Notes: generated from the letters alone by a model not told the origin. A stretch of 64,000 nucleotides of DNA from Bacillota bacterium (GCA_023401925.1 JAEXDA010000071.1:31629-95628); one strand, 5' to 3'. Shown: positions 44,810 through 54,518, counted from the first letter of the stretch. Made by a program: numbers and translations.

Positions 44810-45490
44810 TTGTTTCAACCGATACAATCCAGTACTGTCGTGCAGCAGATCATCGATAAAATAACCCAATCTTTAATTAATGGGGAATTGAAACCAGGCG
44901 ATCGCTTACCCCCCGAGCCGGAATTAGCTATTCAACTGGGAGTGAGCAGGACATCGCTTCGGGAAGCATTAAAGACTTTAGGCGGTTTAGGAGTCCTGGT
45001 GGCCCGAAAACGAGGGGGCACTTTTATAGCTACTTCCAGTTCACAATCGATGATAGAGCCTTTGATTTTTAATTTGATTATTGAAAAAGGTTCAAAGGAA
45101 GATCTCTTTGAATTGAGAGTTCTTCTTGAAGTTGATGCGATTGAATTGGTGATCTTAAAAGCTACGGATGACGATTTGGAACAACTGGCCGGAGAACTTA
45201 CCAAATTTGAAAAAACTATTCCCACCAACAATTGGGACCTATTATCGGAATTAGATTTGCAATTTCATTTAAAGTTGTTACAGATAACAAAGAATTCTTC
45301 ATTTGTTAGGATTAGTCAGGTAGTGATGCAGCTTTTCGCGACTCCAATTAAAAAGACATTGCATGTGATTGGGCCTGAGCAGGTTTTAGCCAATCATCGG
45401 GCGCTTTTTCAGGCGATTGTCGAACGGGATTTATTAAAAGCAAAAGAGCATGTCATTAAGGCATTTGAAAATTCGAAGCAATTTTTATAA
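44810..45490 (+). CDS. FadR/GntR-family transcriptional regulator
   Basis: 226 residues: winged helix (IIDKITQSLINGELKPGDRLPPEPELAIQLGVSRTSLREALKTL) then an FCD effector domain (about 85-215) with FELRVLLEVDAIELVI and the metal-type His in FHLKLL and NHRALF. TTG 44810 follows GAGGTGAAGG; TTG 44780 lacks SD. FCD regulators sense acids such as lactate or gluconate. Its neighbours give no target. Confidence 0.86.
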   Translation: MFQPIQSSTVVQQIIDKITQSLINGELKPGDRLPPEPELAIQLGVSRTSLREALKTLGGLGVLVARKRGGTFIATSSSQSMIEPLIFNLIIEKGSKEDLFELRVLLEVDAIELVILKATDDDLEQLAGELTKFEKTIPTNNWDLLSELDLQFHLKLLQITKNSSFVRISQVVMQLFATPIKKTLHVIGPEQVLANHRALFQAIVERDLLKAKEHVIKAFENSKQFL

Positions 45491-45492
45491 AC

Positions 45493-46659
45493 TTAGTTGA
45501 TATATTTTGATTTGTCATACCGGCAACTGGGGTTCCAAAAGATCCATTCCTGTACTCCCGCATCTTTCACTGCCTGGATTTGTTTTTGTATTTCATTGCG
45601 ACCGTAATGGTATCCTAGACTAAAATCTTGCAACCAGGGCCTAAGTTGAGGCGTTTGACTACCAAGGCCAAGCTTATCAAGCCTTTTTTTTGCATCGCTC
45701 ACCCCGTGAAATACAGTCAGATACGGGTTGGAATTGGGATTTTTCAGACCAAAGGTTCCTAATGCATAATGAGATGGATAAACCATAGGACATATGACAT
45801 CCACACTTGAGGCGATTTTCTCAAATTTTTGACCGATGCCAAGATCATCTGGGGCTGAAGTTGTAAGTCCGAAAATATCCGCCGAAATAGGAATTTGATA
45901 TTTTTTTAATTGGGTTCTTGAATATTTCAGAAACTCTTCAATTACATCCTGGCGTAACTGTTGGGTGCTGTATGGATATATGCAACGTTTCAAATCTCCG
46001 TCGCTGGTAAAACGGACATAATCAAATTGGATTTCTTGAAAACCCAAGTTGATGGCTTCTTTTGCAATATCAATAATATAATTCCAGTACAAGCGATTAT
46101 TGGGGTCAATCCAATTGAGTCCTTTATGATCATGCCAGAGTCCACCGCTGATATCTTTTACGGCCCATTCCGTTTTTTTTCCGGCTAAAAAAGGATCCTT
46201 AAAAACGACGATGCGGGCTATGGGATATATGTTGTGTTCCCGGAGAGTTTGTAACATTTTTTGCGGGTCGGTAATTTTATTTTGGAATGCCTCACTTTCA
46301 ATGGCTAAAGTGACTTTTGATTTATAACTGATGGTTCCGGTATCATCTTTAACGTCAATAACGAGAGCATTAAGTTCCGTAGTATCGATGAAATCAACTA
46401 ATCTGGGGAACCATTTGGAAGATCCCGCCATCCAACCCGTGGCATAAATACCTTTTACAACCTGAGGTTTTTCCCAGCGAACGCTCTTAACTTCTTTTGA
46501 GGGGGGCTCTTCAGCATCTTTTACAAGTGATAAATGAACCATGGGAATGGTATTGGAAGACGGTTTTTCTTTTTCAGGGAAAGCAGATGCATTTACACCT
46601 AAGAAAATAACCGAGGTCATTAGGAGCAAACAATAGAGTTTTCTTAAGGGATTCCGCAT
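45493..46659 (-). CDS. DUF4015 putative glycoside hydrolase, paralogue 2
   Basis: 388 residues, signal peptide (about 1-26), then the same DUF4015 domain as the gene at 28175: KGIYATGW, LVIDVKDDTGTISYKS, IARIVVFKDP, GGLWHDHKGLNWIDPNN, EIQFDYVRFTSDGD, VICPMVYPSHY and RPWLQDFSLGYHYG. Likely extracytoplasmic polysaccharide hydrolase. Convergent with the FadR-type gene with two bases between stops. Confidence 0.88.
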   Translation of the reverse strand: MRNPLRKLYCLLLMTSVIFLGVNASAFPEKEKPSSNTIPMVHLSLVKDAEEPPSKEVKSVRWEKPQVVKGIYATGWMAGSSKWFPRLVDFIDTTELNALVIDVKDDTGTISYKSKVTLAIESEAFQNKITDPQKMLQTLREHNIYPIARIVVFKDPFLAGKKTEWAVKDISGGLWHDHKGLNWIDPNNRLYWNYIIDIAKEAINLGFQEIQFDYVRFTSDGDLKRCIYPYSTQQLRQDVIEEFLKYSRTQLKKYQIPISADIFGLTTSAPDDLGIGQKFEKIASSVDVICPMVYPSHYALGTFGLKNPNSNPYLTVFHGVSDAKKRLDKLGLGSQTPQLRPWLQDFSLGYHYGRNEIQKQIQAVKDAGVQEWIFWNPSCRYDKSKYIN

Positions 46660-46858
46660 GGTAATTACCTCTCATTTTAGAATTAGTAGAGTGTTGTGGA
46701 AAAAATCAAGAGCGTTTAAATAAAGGAAGACCTTACTTTAATAAAACTTCACTGTCGTTTCATGGTCATCGACGAGATGTTTTACTAGATTTCGCTTGGA
46801 AGAAGCTTATACCTTTGTAAACCTAAAGGTAAATGCAGGTTTGATAGGGGATGTTGGA

Positions 46859-47341
46859 ATGAAAGCGGTTATGGTGAGTGATAGCCATGGATGTTTTGGA
46901 GTCTTGCAAAAAATTGTGGCGAGGGAAACCCCATTTGATTTATTAATACATTTAGGTGACGGAATAGAAGAAATACTTCGTCTTAAGCTGATGAAGGACT
47001 TTAATCTCGATGCGGTTGCCGGGAATAACGATCCAAGAGATTATTTTCCGAATCATTTAACCGTGAAACTGGGACCTTATCGTTGTTTTATGACACATGG
47101 CCAATTGTATTCGGTCAATGACAATTTCGATCAATTGGTTGCAGCTGCTAAAAGGGAGAAAGCAACGATAGCCTGCTATGGGCATACTCATGAATATCAG
47201 GATCAATTTTATAAGGGAGTAAGACTTATTAATCCCGGAACGATATGTTCTTATTTAAACCCTTGCCCAACCTATTTAACGATTGAAATAAAAAACCGGG
47301 AACTCGCAATTACGAAGATTGATTTAAAAAATGTTGACTAA
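46859..47341 (+). CDS. YfcE/MJ0936-family phosphodiesterase
   Basis: 160 residues: VSDSHG, HLGDGIEE, GNNDP, MTHGQ and YGHTHE, the two-metal calcineurin-like set. Family hydrolyses phosphodiesters in vitro; substrate unknown. ATG 46859 follows AGGGGATG; upstream frame has no SD. Overlaps DUF4363 gene tail to tail by 18 bases. Confidence 0.9.
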   Translation: MKAVMVSDSHGCFGVLQKIVARETPFDLLIHLGDGIEEILRLKLMKDFNLDAVAGNNDPRDYFPNHLTVKLGPYRCFMTHGQLYSVNDNFDQLVAAAKREKATIACYGHTHEYQDQFYKGVRLINPGTICSYLNPCPTYLTIEIKNRELAITKIDLKNVD

Positions 47342-47704
47342 ACTAAAACGTTCCCTTTCGGGGATATGTTGAATATAGTGTTTCAGACTACTTAGTTCCA
47401 TTTGGGTTTCCGAGGTCTTTTTACTTTGGACAGCTTTTTTGGTTCGAATCAGGGCTTCATCGATTGAATCTATTTCCCGGTGAATAATTAACATAGCCCA
47501 AAAAGGTTTGGTTTTTTTCCATTGATTTTGAAAGACAATCAGTTTTCTCAAGGCGGCTTTCCATTGTTGTTGTTCAATAAGGGCGTCTATTTTTTCGATT
47601 TCCTTGGTAAAATGCAGTGAAGTTTTTACGAGCTGATTTTGGGTATAGATGCCGAGACTGATAAAGAGGATTAACCCAATCATTGCAAGGACCCAAACTT
47701 TCAT
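47324..47704 (-). CDS. DUF4363 family membrane-anchored protein
   Basis: 126 residues: one N-terminal membrane helix and a Lys/Glu-rich helical body. DUF4363 genes typically follow DUF421 genes in spore formers, as here (starts 4 bases inside the DUF421 stop). Function unknown; the pair is linked to spore or membrane processes only by context. Confidence 0.75.
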   Translation of the reverse strand: MKVWVLAMIGLILFISLGIYTQNQLVKTSLHFTKEIEKIDALIEQQQWKAALRKLIVFQNQWKKTKPFWAMLIIHREIDSIDEALIRTKKAVQSKKTSETQMELSSLKHYIQHIPERERFSLVNIF

Positions 47705-48393
47705 GAAATTTTTCTTCCCCCGGGTTCTTTGGCCTGGATAAATAATTTACCGGTGGAATCTAAGCTGGCCAAAAAAATCTGACTCCAATGGGAGAACCCA
47801 AATTGAGTTATTTGCTTTTGTAGCCATTCTTCAGATATTTTTGATTCACGAAGCTGCTTATGTTGTAAAACACCATCGATAATCAACGTCAAAGGGAGTC
47901 CTTCATATTGAGTTTTAATTTCCAAATCTTCAGGATTCACCGGCCTTTTTTGAGATTTAGGAATTACCGACAGTTTTCCGCTGGTTTCCAAAATTGCATA
48001 TTCAACATCGGAAATGTTTGGGATGTTTTTCAAACGAAGTTGTTCCAACAGGTCGCTGATACTGTAACGGAGCTTTGTTAACTCCGCTTGCTGAATTTTT
48101 CCATTTTCGATGAGTATCGTCGGACCCCCACAAATAATACGCCGGGCCGTTGTACTCTTTAGTGAGATTAACGATAAGGTAATCTGAATGATTAAAAGGG
48201 TCAAAATGGGAATGATTCCGTTGATAAGCGGTATTTCTGTATCTTGCATTGGAACTGCAGCCAATTCCGAAATGAGGATTGTTATTACAAGTTCATAAGG
48301 TTGTAATTGCCCTATTTGGTGTTTCCCCATAATACGTATGATTAAAACCACCAATATATATAGAATTGCGGCTCGAATCGGAAGCGTCAACAT
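47701..48393 (-). CDS. DUF421 (YetF-like) membrane protein
   Basis: 230 residues: three N-terminal membrane helices, RIMGKHQIGQLQPYELVITILISELAA, and the soluble domain with LRLKNIPNISDVEYAILETSGKLSVI and PLTLIIDG. ATG 48393 follows GAGGTG. YetF homologues are common in spore formers. Exact role unknown. Confidence 0.88.
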   Translation of the reverse strand: MLTLPIRAAILYILVVLIIRIMGKHQIGQLQPYELVITILISELAAVPMQDTEIPLINGIIPILTLLIIQITLSLISLKSTTARRIICGGPTILIENGKIQQAELTKLRYSISDLLEQLRLKNIPNISDVEYAILETSGKLSVIPKSQKRPVNPEDLEIKTQYEGLPLTLIIDGVLQHKQLRESKISEEWLQKQITQFGFSHWSQIFLASLDSTGKLFIQAKEPGGRKIS

Positions 48394-48653
48394 CAAAAAC
48401 ACCTCGGAATCATTTTGTACGTTATCGGAAAGTTTATGCCATGGAAAGTAGATAAAATGGTAGAAGAAAGTGGAATTCCTGGCAGGATTTCGTAATGAAA
48501 AAAAGAATTCCCCAAATTGCAATCCATCTATGAATAGGGATTTCGCGGCATTTCGTATTGGTTTGGTTGATGTTGTGAAGAATAAAAGACGTTTTTATAT
48601 TGAAAACGCTATGAAAATGAATAAAATTTGATTAATATTGGAGGGTCGCCGAA

Positions 48654-49220
48654 ATGAAAAAGATTGAGAAGGCTGCTGCAACAATTTTAGCGCCGGTACC
48701 GGCGGTGATGGTTAGTTGCGATGGGCTTGGATTCCATAAAAACATCATTACCCTGGCTTGGGTTGGTACGGTTTGTTCCAATCCGCCGACGGTCAGTATT
48801 AGCATTAGGCCGGAACGTTACTCATACGCAATCATTCGAGAAACCAAAGAATTTGTAATCAATATGCCGGATATTGAGTTAGTACAGGCAACAGACTTTT
48901 GCGGAGTAGTATCCGGAAGAGATGTGGACAAATTTAGCGAGGCTGGATTAACAGCTGCCCCCGGTAAGTTCGTGAAAGCTCCACTCATTGAAGAAGCGCC
49001 GGTTAATATTGAATGCCGTGTGAAACAAATCATTCCTCTGGGGTCCCATGATCTTTTCCTGGCTGAAGTTTTGTTGATTCATGTTGGGGAAGAGTTCCTA
49101 GGCGAAAAGGGGCAACTGGATTTGGAGAAGATGAGGGGTGTGGCCTATGGAAACGGCCATTATCATGGAATTGGTTCCAGTATTGGAACTTACGGATTTA
49201 TGAGTCAAAAGGGTCATTAG
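48654..49220 (+). CDS. Flavin reductase-like / flavoredoxin FMN-binding protein
   Basis: 188 residues of the flavin-reductase-like split-barrel family: PAVMVSCDG, NIITLAWVGTVCSNPPTVSISIRP, and EAPVNIECRVKQII. Binds FMN and passes electrons in anaerobes. SD GGAGG. Stands alone, hence partner unknown. Confidence 0.87.
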   Translation: MKKIEKAAATILAPVPAVMVSCDGLGFHKNIITLAWVGTVCSNPPTVSISIRPERYSYAIIRETKEFVINMPDIELVQATDFCGVVSGRDVDKFSEAGLTAAPGKFVKAPLIEEAPVNIECRVKQIIPLGSHDLFLAEVLLIHVGEEFLGEKGQLDLEKMRGVAYGNGHYHGIGSSIGTYGFMSQKGH

Positions 49221-49267
49221 GAATCTTTTTGGGAAAATTTCGTTGATTATGTTAATGCTGGGGTTAT

Positions 49268-49304
49268 AACTCCCGTCAAATAAATTCCTTGTTGACGAGG
49301 AGTT
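49268..49304 (+). terminator. Hairpin after the flavoredoxin gene
   Basis: AACTCCCGTCAA and TTGACGAGGAGTT pair imperfectly, followed by CTATTT. Confidence 0.45.
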
Positions 49305-49389
49305 CTATTTATCTGGGGCAAATACTTAAGGGTTGAGTGGTTGGGTGGAATGAAATTGACTATCCGGTTTTTGAAGGCTTCGAATCGAT

Positions 49390-50229
49390 ATGATAGGAAG
49401 TGATGATTTGAGAACACGAAACTTTTTTTATCTTTTTGGATGCATTTGTTTGATGTTTTTATTTTCAGGTCTTGTGTGGGCGGCAAATCATAATTTGGGA
49501 GAGATCGAAGCAGGAACCTATTCTTTAATTGCAGTGAGCAATCACATGCCAACATTGTATAAAAAGGCCGATCAATATTGGAAATCTTTGCAAAGGGTGG
49601 AACTGGAAATTGGACATGTCGATCAATTTAAAGATGTACCCAAGCTTGGCTTAAAAAATCCGTACACCGGGAAAATTAAATTGGGCGATAAACCTGATCA
49701 AAGTTTTGGAGTGATTGTAGATATTGTAGGCGAAGAAAAAAGGCTGTATATTGATACGGATGGAGACGGTAGTTTTGCCGGCGAGAAATGGGTTCCGCTG
49801 CTAAATGAATGGTACGGCAATCAAAATTACTGGATTATAGCTCCGGAGCCTATTCAATTGATGGTAGGTTATCGAGCCAAACCGGGGAAATTCCCAATGG
49901 AAGTCTCTGTTAGCGGCGCGTTAATTGATTCCGGTTCCGCTCAGAAAATGAAACCATTTTTGCTAATCGAGAACCGGACTTGGTTTATAGCTAAAATCAA
50001 CGAGGATGGCGCTGAAAAATTAGTTGCAGTCATCGATCAAAATCATAATGGCTGTTTTAATGATCCCGGGGATTGGTTTTTAATTGATTATAACGATGAT
50101 AGTTTTTTTACAATGGATGAGGCCCAGAACCGTAAAAAGGGCCTTCTCATCCAAAATAAAAACAAATCGCTGAAGATTGATTGGGATGCCTATCCTGATA
50201 GGTTAACGATCGGGAGGGAAAGCAAATGA
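49390..50229 (+). CDS. Secreted protein with EF-hand-like acidic repeats
   Basis: 279 residues, family not recognised. Signal peptide (about 10-32, ends VWAAN). Three acidic loops resemble calcium-binding DxDxDG repeats: DTDGDGSF, DQNHNGCF and DYNDDSFF. Its stop overlaps the first M16 gene by 4 bases, making it part of that cluster; it may be a substrate or cofactor for those peptidases. TTG near 49408 after GGAAG is an alternative start. Confidence 0.7.
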   Translation: MIGSDDLRTRNFFYLFGCICLMFLFSGLVWAANHNLGEIEAGTYSLIAVSNHMPTLYKKADQYWKSLQRVELEIGHVDQFKDVPKLGLKNPYTGKIKLGDKPDQSFGVIVDIVGEEKRLYIDTDGDGSFAGEKWVPLLNEWYGNQNYWIIAPEPIQLMVGYRAKPGKFPMEVSVSGALIDSGSAQKMKPFLLIENRTWFIAKINEDGAEKLVAVIDQNHNGCFNDPGDWFLIDYNDDSFFTMDEAQNRKKGLLIQNKNKSLKIDWDAYPDRLTIGRESK

Positions 50230-51515
50230 TGGGAAAACGAAATGCATTTTGGTTGATTACGGCTTTGCTGATAGTCTTCACTTCCTGCGCGGCAGCGGGA
50301 AAATCGTCGGAAACCTTTAAAAAAGTGGTTCTTAGTAACGGTTTGACTTTAATATATCGAGTAATGAAAGACGATCCGATGGTCTCCATGTACGCTGTTT
50401 TCCCCATTGGCATGAATACCGAGCGCCAAAAAGGAATTGCCCATCTCGTCGAACATTTGGTCTTCCGGGGAGGATCAGGGTTCGCCTTTAAAGATATTTT
50501 GGAGGCAACCAATCGCCAAGGAGGACAATTTAACGGCTTTACTTCCTTTTATAGCACGGTATTTAATTTTGTAGTACCCAAGGGTAAATTTGAGAATGCA
50601 TTCCAAATTTTTAACGGCTCGATTTGGGGAACGGATTTATCCGAAACCAATGTCAACCTAGAAAGAAAAATAGTAGTCCATGAATTGGATATGGACTATG
50701 CGATGCGTATACCGTACTATCCAATTTTTCATTATTTTTATGCTGAAAATTTTTATAGCAAAGAAACCGTTGATGCGATGACAGTGCAAAACATTAAGGA
50801 TTTTTACCAAACATATTATCAACCCGATAATGCGACGTATATCATAGCCGGTAATATTGATCCCAAAGTCATTATCGCCAAATTGGAACAAGTTCAAAAC
50901 GGTTTTGGCAAAAAGAATGTTCCTAAGGAAATTCTTAATGAATACAATCTGCCCCATCAGGATGTCGTTGAGGAAAGAAATCTCTACCCTTATCAATACC
51001 AAGTTCTCATGGCATACCAAATCTTCGGCCTATCTCCGGAGGAACGCATGGTACTAAAGATGTTATCTTATTTGTATGGCCGGGAATATAAAATCGATTA
51101 CCCCAAAAATGAATCACAGGTTTATAATGTGGTCAGCCGTACCCTGGGCAAGGAAGATTATTTTGGAATCTATTACCTGGAGTCCAGGCATGCCTTTACC
51201 AAAGAAGAATACCAAAATGTAAAAAATAATATGTTCAAGTTTATCCGGCAATTTAAAAAAGTAGATATCAGGGCGGTTCGCAAAGAATTTATCCATGCTG
51301 TCGAAAAAGAAAGGGCGAGCAGCAATCAATCTGCAGTCGATGCCGTAGAATATGAAGTAAGCCGTCTTACCGATCCGGACAATATAACTGTAGATTCTTT
51401 GGAAATCCTTCAAAAAATCAATAATCAAGATTTACGGCGAGTCATCGATAAATATCTATCCAGTGAGCCAACTGCATGGATACTTGTTAAAAACAACAAC
51501 GCAGGAGGCGAATAG
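50226..51515 (+). CDS. M16 zinc metallopeptidase, catalytic subunit
   Basis: 429 residues. N-terminal signal with a near lipobox (VFTSC, Cys21). The inverted zinc motif HLVEH is at 73-77 and the third ligand Glu153 falls 76 residues on. The C-terminal M16 domain is present. Probably exported, attached to the membrane. The next gene encodes an inactive partner, giving the two-subunit form known for bacterial M16B enzymes. Confidence 0.88.
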   Translation: MMGKRNAFWLITALLIVFTSCAAAGKSSETFKKVVLSNGLTLIYRVMKDDPMVSMYAVFPIGMNTERQKGIAHLVEHLVFRGGSGFAFKDILEATNRQGGQFNGFTSFYSTVFNFVVPKGKFENAFQIFNGSIWGTDLSETNVNLERKIVVHELDMDYAMRIPYYPIFHYFYAENFYSKETVDAMTVQNIKDFYQTYYQPDNATYIIAGNIDPKVIIAKLEQVQNGFGKKNVPKEILNEYNLPHQDVVEERNLYPYQYQVLMAYQIFGLSPEERMVLKMLSYLYGREYKIDYPKNESQVYNVVSRTLGKEDYFGIYYLESRHAFTKEEYQNVKNNMFKFIRQFKKVDIRAVRKEFIHAVEKERASSNQSAVDAVEYEVSRLTDPDNITVDSLEILQKINNQDLRRVIDKYLSSEPTAWILVKNNNAGGE

Positions 51516-51516
51516 G

Positions 51517-52803
51517 ATGGGCAAAAAATTATCTACCCCATTGCTTATGGTTTTGCTGATATTCATATTTTGCAATTACCCGGTCCTTGCCGAAAATCCT
51601 TCCTCGATCCAACGGTCAACGGTTAATGGAATGAGTGTTGTTCTCCAGCGAAATCGCTCGGAAATTGTTCAAATCACGTTGTTATTAAAAACAGGCAGTG
51701 GGATTGAACCGGCGGGTAAAAAAGGCATAGCATACATTATGAATAATATCGTTTACTTTGTGCTAAACGATGACTCAAGAGCCATTGCCGATCCGGTCGA
51801 TGTCACCACGGTACCGGATTATACCCTCATTACGATGACGACTTTGGCGCGGGATGTTAAACCCACTTTGGAACGAATCAAGTATTTGTTATCAGAGCCG
51901 ATTTATAGTTATGATATTGTAGTTGATTTGAAAGAGGCTTTCACTACCAGTCTGAAAGCTATGCTTGCTCAAACTAAAACCTATTCTGATTTTACAAAGG
52001 TTTATTATGGTGAGGGGCATCCATATAATGATTGGCCAGATTTGGAAAGCATTCGTTCCATAAGTGGCTCAGATGTCTATAAGTGGTATCGCCAAACTTA
52101 TCAACCCGGTAATGCAATTTTATCCATTTGTGGTAGAGTACGCCAAAGCATGGCGGATATTGAAAAAATATTTTCCAAAATGGGAAGTGAAACTGTAGAC
52201 CGTCATTTAGTGATTCAACCCCGGTCCATTACTCAGGATAAACATTTTCAACAAATTGATCCCAATGGACGGGCAACTTCCTTATGCATGGGGTTCTCAG
52301 CTCCTAGAATCCAGGATCCTGAATTCCCAGCTTTTAAAGTTTTAGCTTATTATTTGGAAGATTATCAACATTATTTTGAAGAATTACGGGTTAAAGAAGG
52401 TTTATTTTATAGTGCCAGCGTGTATTATAATTATATAGACAAACCCAAATCACCGAATATCGTCTTCATCACCATGACAGATCCGGATTCGCTGAAAACC
52501 GTAGAAACGAGGACCCTGGATGTTGTCAAAAGACTAATAAACACTGGTATTTCTCAAGAAGAAATTGATAAAGTGGTTACAGCGATGAAAATTGAAAATG
52601 AGGCCCGGAAGTCGAGCGGAAAGGGTTTGGCGACTCGGAACGCACTGAGCCAATACTTACAAACCCAATATGTTTATGACGAAATCCTGATGCCTAAATT
52701 AGAGCAGGTAAAAACCGAAGATATTCAAAAGGCAGCTCAAAAATATTTACAGCATTATATTGAAGTATCCTATGTACCGAAAAAAGTGGAACAGCCATTT
52801 TAG
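51517..52803 (+). CDS. M16-like subunit without zinc motif
   Basis: 428 residues with signal peptide (about 1-26). Family fold is seen in VNGMSVVLQRN, LLKTGSGIEP, and FGEGHPYN-like YYGEGHPYNDWP, but the HxxEH site reads YIMNN, so it cannot bind zinc there. ATG 51517 follows AGGAGG one base after the catalytic gene's stop. Likely substrate-gripping partner. Confidence 0.85.
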   Translation: MGKKLSTPLLMVLLIFIFCNYPVLAENPSSIQRSTVNGMSVVLQRNRSEIVQITLLLKTGSGIEPAGKKGIAYIMNNIVYFVLNDDSRAIADPVDVTTVPDYTLITMTTLARDVKPTLERIKYLLSEPIYSYDIVVDLKEAFTTSLKAMLAQTKTYSDFTKVYYGEGHPYNDWPDLESIRSISGSDVYKWYRQTYQPGNAILSICGRVRQSMADIEKIFSKMGSETVDRHLVIQPRSITQDKHFQQIDPNGRATSLCMGFSAPRIQDPEFPAFKVLAYYLEDYQHYFEELRVKEGLFYSASVYYNYIDKPKSPNIVFITMTDPDSLKTVETRTLDVVKRLINTGISQEEIDKVVTAMKIENEARKSSGKGLATRNALSQYLQTQYVYDEILMPKLEQVKTEDIQKAAQKYLQHYIEVSYVPKKVEQPF

Positions 52804-53059
52804 TAGATTCCGGTATGTTTGGCCGGTCTGGGTTGATGAGATTTCGAAGGATAAAAAATGTCTGAATACCAGTATACTATGGATAATTCGAAACAGGGGT
52901 TGCGAATGATGCGGGGATTAGCAAATTATCCTTGCCTTTCGTGACCTTTCTATATTTTATCGGTAAATGGGCTGTGAATATAATATAGTGAAAGTTTCAG
53001 GCCAGGAAGAAGTGAATTCTAAATCGACATCATCGTCAATAGGAAGCACGAAAATGATC

Positions 53060-53088
53060 TTGACAAAATTAGTTAACGATATTAAAAT
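53060..53088 (+). promoter_or_regulatory. Promoter for marR-dfx
   Basis: TTGACA at 53060-53065, TAAAAT at 53083-53088, 17-base spacer. GTTAAC in the spacer could be part of a MarR operator. Confidence 0.5.
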
Positions 53089-53127
53089 TTATATAGGTTT
53101 ATATTTAAAAAGAGAAGGGATTTGCAA

Positions 53128-53670
53128 ATGGAATTCGACCTGTTTCAGCGTTCCGCAAAGTTATTTTGCCAAGCGATTATTTATAGGGTCTTAAAACCGT
53201 CTTTGGAAGGCATGGCAAAAGAGCAGTTGACGGAAGTTCAGTTATCATGTATAAAATATGTTGCAGTTCACTGCGAGCCTTCTATTGGTGAAATCGCTAA
53301 CGGTTTATCCATAAGCAATGCGGCTTCCGCAAAGCTGGTGGATCGTTTGGTCCGGAAAAAGTTGCTAACTCGGGAAGAAGACCCCCAAGATCGCCGAGTT
53401 TTGAAGATTAAACTCACAGCAAGAGGGCAAGAATTGTTAGCCGATATTGAAAGAATTGAAGAAATCCAATTCAAGGACATCTTGGAGAGAATGTCCATTA
53501 AAGAAAGAGAAGCCCTGGAAATCGGTTTGGTCAGTTTCCTCAAAGCCGCCCTGCAATCTCCGGAACAAGTGGAACAAATTTGCCTTCATTGCGGATGGAA
53601 CCATGTTATTCAATGCCCTGGAAATATCCGGTACCGGGAATTAACAGGCAGGGATAAATCACCCAATTAA
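53128..53670 (+). CDS. MarR-family regulator with C-terminal Cys motif
   Basis: 180 residues: winged helix (LSCIKYVAVHCEPSIGEIANGLSISNAASAKLVDRLVRKKLLTREEDPQDRRV, cited by its DRR wing) and a C-terminal CLHCGWNHVIQC motif (CxxC-x7-C) beyond the usual fold, which may bind metal or sense redox. ATG 53128 follows GAAGGG. The desulfoferrodoxin gene starts 24 bases later, a likely regulated partner. Confidence 0.85.
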   Translation: MEFDLFQRSAKLFCQAIIYRVLKPSLEGMAKEQLTEVQLSCIKYVAVHCEPSIGEIANGLSISNAASAKLVDRLVRKKLLTREEDPQDRRVLKIKLTARGQELLADIERIEEIQFKDILERMSIKEREALEIGLVSFLKAALQSPEQVEQICLHCGWNHVIQCPGNIRYRELTGRDKSPN

Positions 53671-53694
53671 ATTTTGATTAAAGGAGGAGTAAAA

Positions 53695-54069
53695 ATGACA
53701 AAGAAATTGGAAATTTATAAATGCGAAGAGTGTGGGAATATTGTTGAAGTGGTGCATGAAGCGGGGGGACAATTGGTGTGCTGCGGAGCACCGATGAAAT
53801 TAGTGACCGAAAATACAGTTGACGCTTCGAAAGAAAAACATGTACCGGTGATTGAAAAAACTGATGATGGTTATAAAGTAACGGTGGGTAGTGTCATTCA
53901 CCCGATGGAGGAAAAACACTATATTGAATGGATTGAATTGTTGGCGGATGGTAAAGCATATCGGGTTTTCTTGAACCCCGGTGACGCGCCGGTGGCTACA
54001 TTTTGTGTGGAAGCCAAACAAGTTTCGGCTCGTGAGTACTGTAATGTCCATGGTTTGTGGAAAGCGTAA
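53695..54069 (+). CDS. dfx: Desulfoferrodoxin (2Fe superoxide reductase)
   Basis: Reduces superoxide to peroxide in anaerobes. 124 residues: rubredoxin-like centre I (CEECG and LVCCG) and centre II with EKHVP, HPMEEKHYIEWIEL, and the C-terminal CNVHGLW (Cys/His ligands). Both centres are complete. SD AAGGAGGAG. Electron donor not evident; the next terminator ends the unit. Confidence 0.95.
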   Translation: MTKKLEIYKCEECGNIVEVVHEAGGQLVCCGAPMKLVTENTVDASKEKHVPVIEKTDDGYKVTVGSVIHPMEEKHYIEWIELLADGKAYRVFLNPGDAPVATFCVEAKQVSAREYCNVHGLWKA

Positions 54070-54075
54070 TCCAAA

Positions 54076-54117
54076 AGGAAGCGGTCTCGTTTCTCTTCCC
54101 AGAGACAGCTTCTTTTT
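54076..54117 (+). terminator. Terminator after dfx
   Basis: GGAAGCGGTCTC and AGAGACAGCTTC pair, followed by TTTTTTT. The rest of the 450-base gap to 54519 shows no convincing gene. Confidence 0.8.
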
Positions 54118-54518
54118 TTATGTCCTTTTATAAACGCCAATCTTTTGTCCCGGGAGCTATTTTCGCCACAGAGATTATAGAGTTCACAGAGACGTATTAG
54201 GCGTAATCGGTGGCTTCTTCGGTATATTGTCTTAACTGAAATTATAGGTAAAGGTTTGTTTTCAAAATTAGTTGCTGTATAATAATCTTGAAATGAAAGA
54301 ATGGATATGAGTTGGAACAGGGAAAAATTTTACGGTGTAACATTATCTTAAGGGTTCCGATCATTGATGGTAGTGGGACGAGTCGACTGGTATCATCATT
54401 CTGTGAAAGAATACCTCAAAATACCGAGTCTGTACCAATGCCTGGAGTCGGTCGGAAGGTTTTTGACCCCATTTCGGTTTATTTATGGGATGACAATATA
54501 GACTGAGGATGGTAATTT

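Noticed and set aside
52967..53194. 75-codon frame overlapping the marR start
   Set aside because: No SD, overlaps the marR promoter and coding start.
54312..54506. 64-codon frame between dfx and DUF554
   Set aside because: No SD, no recognisable motif, biased composition; likely chance.
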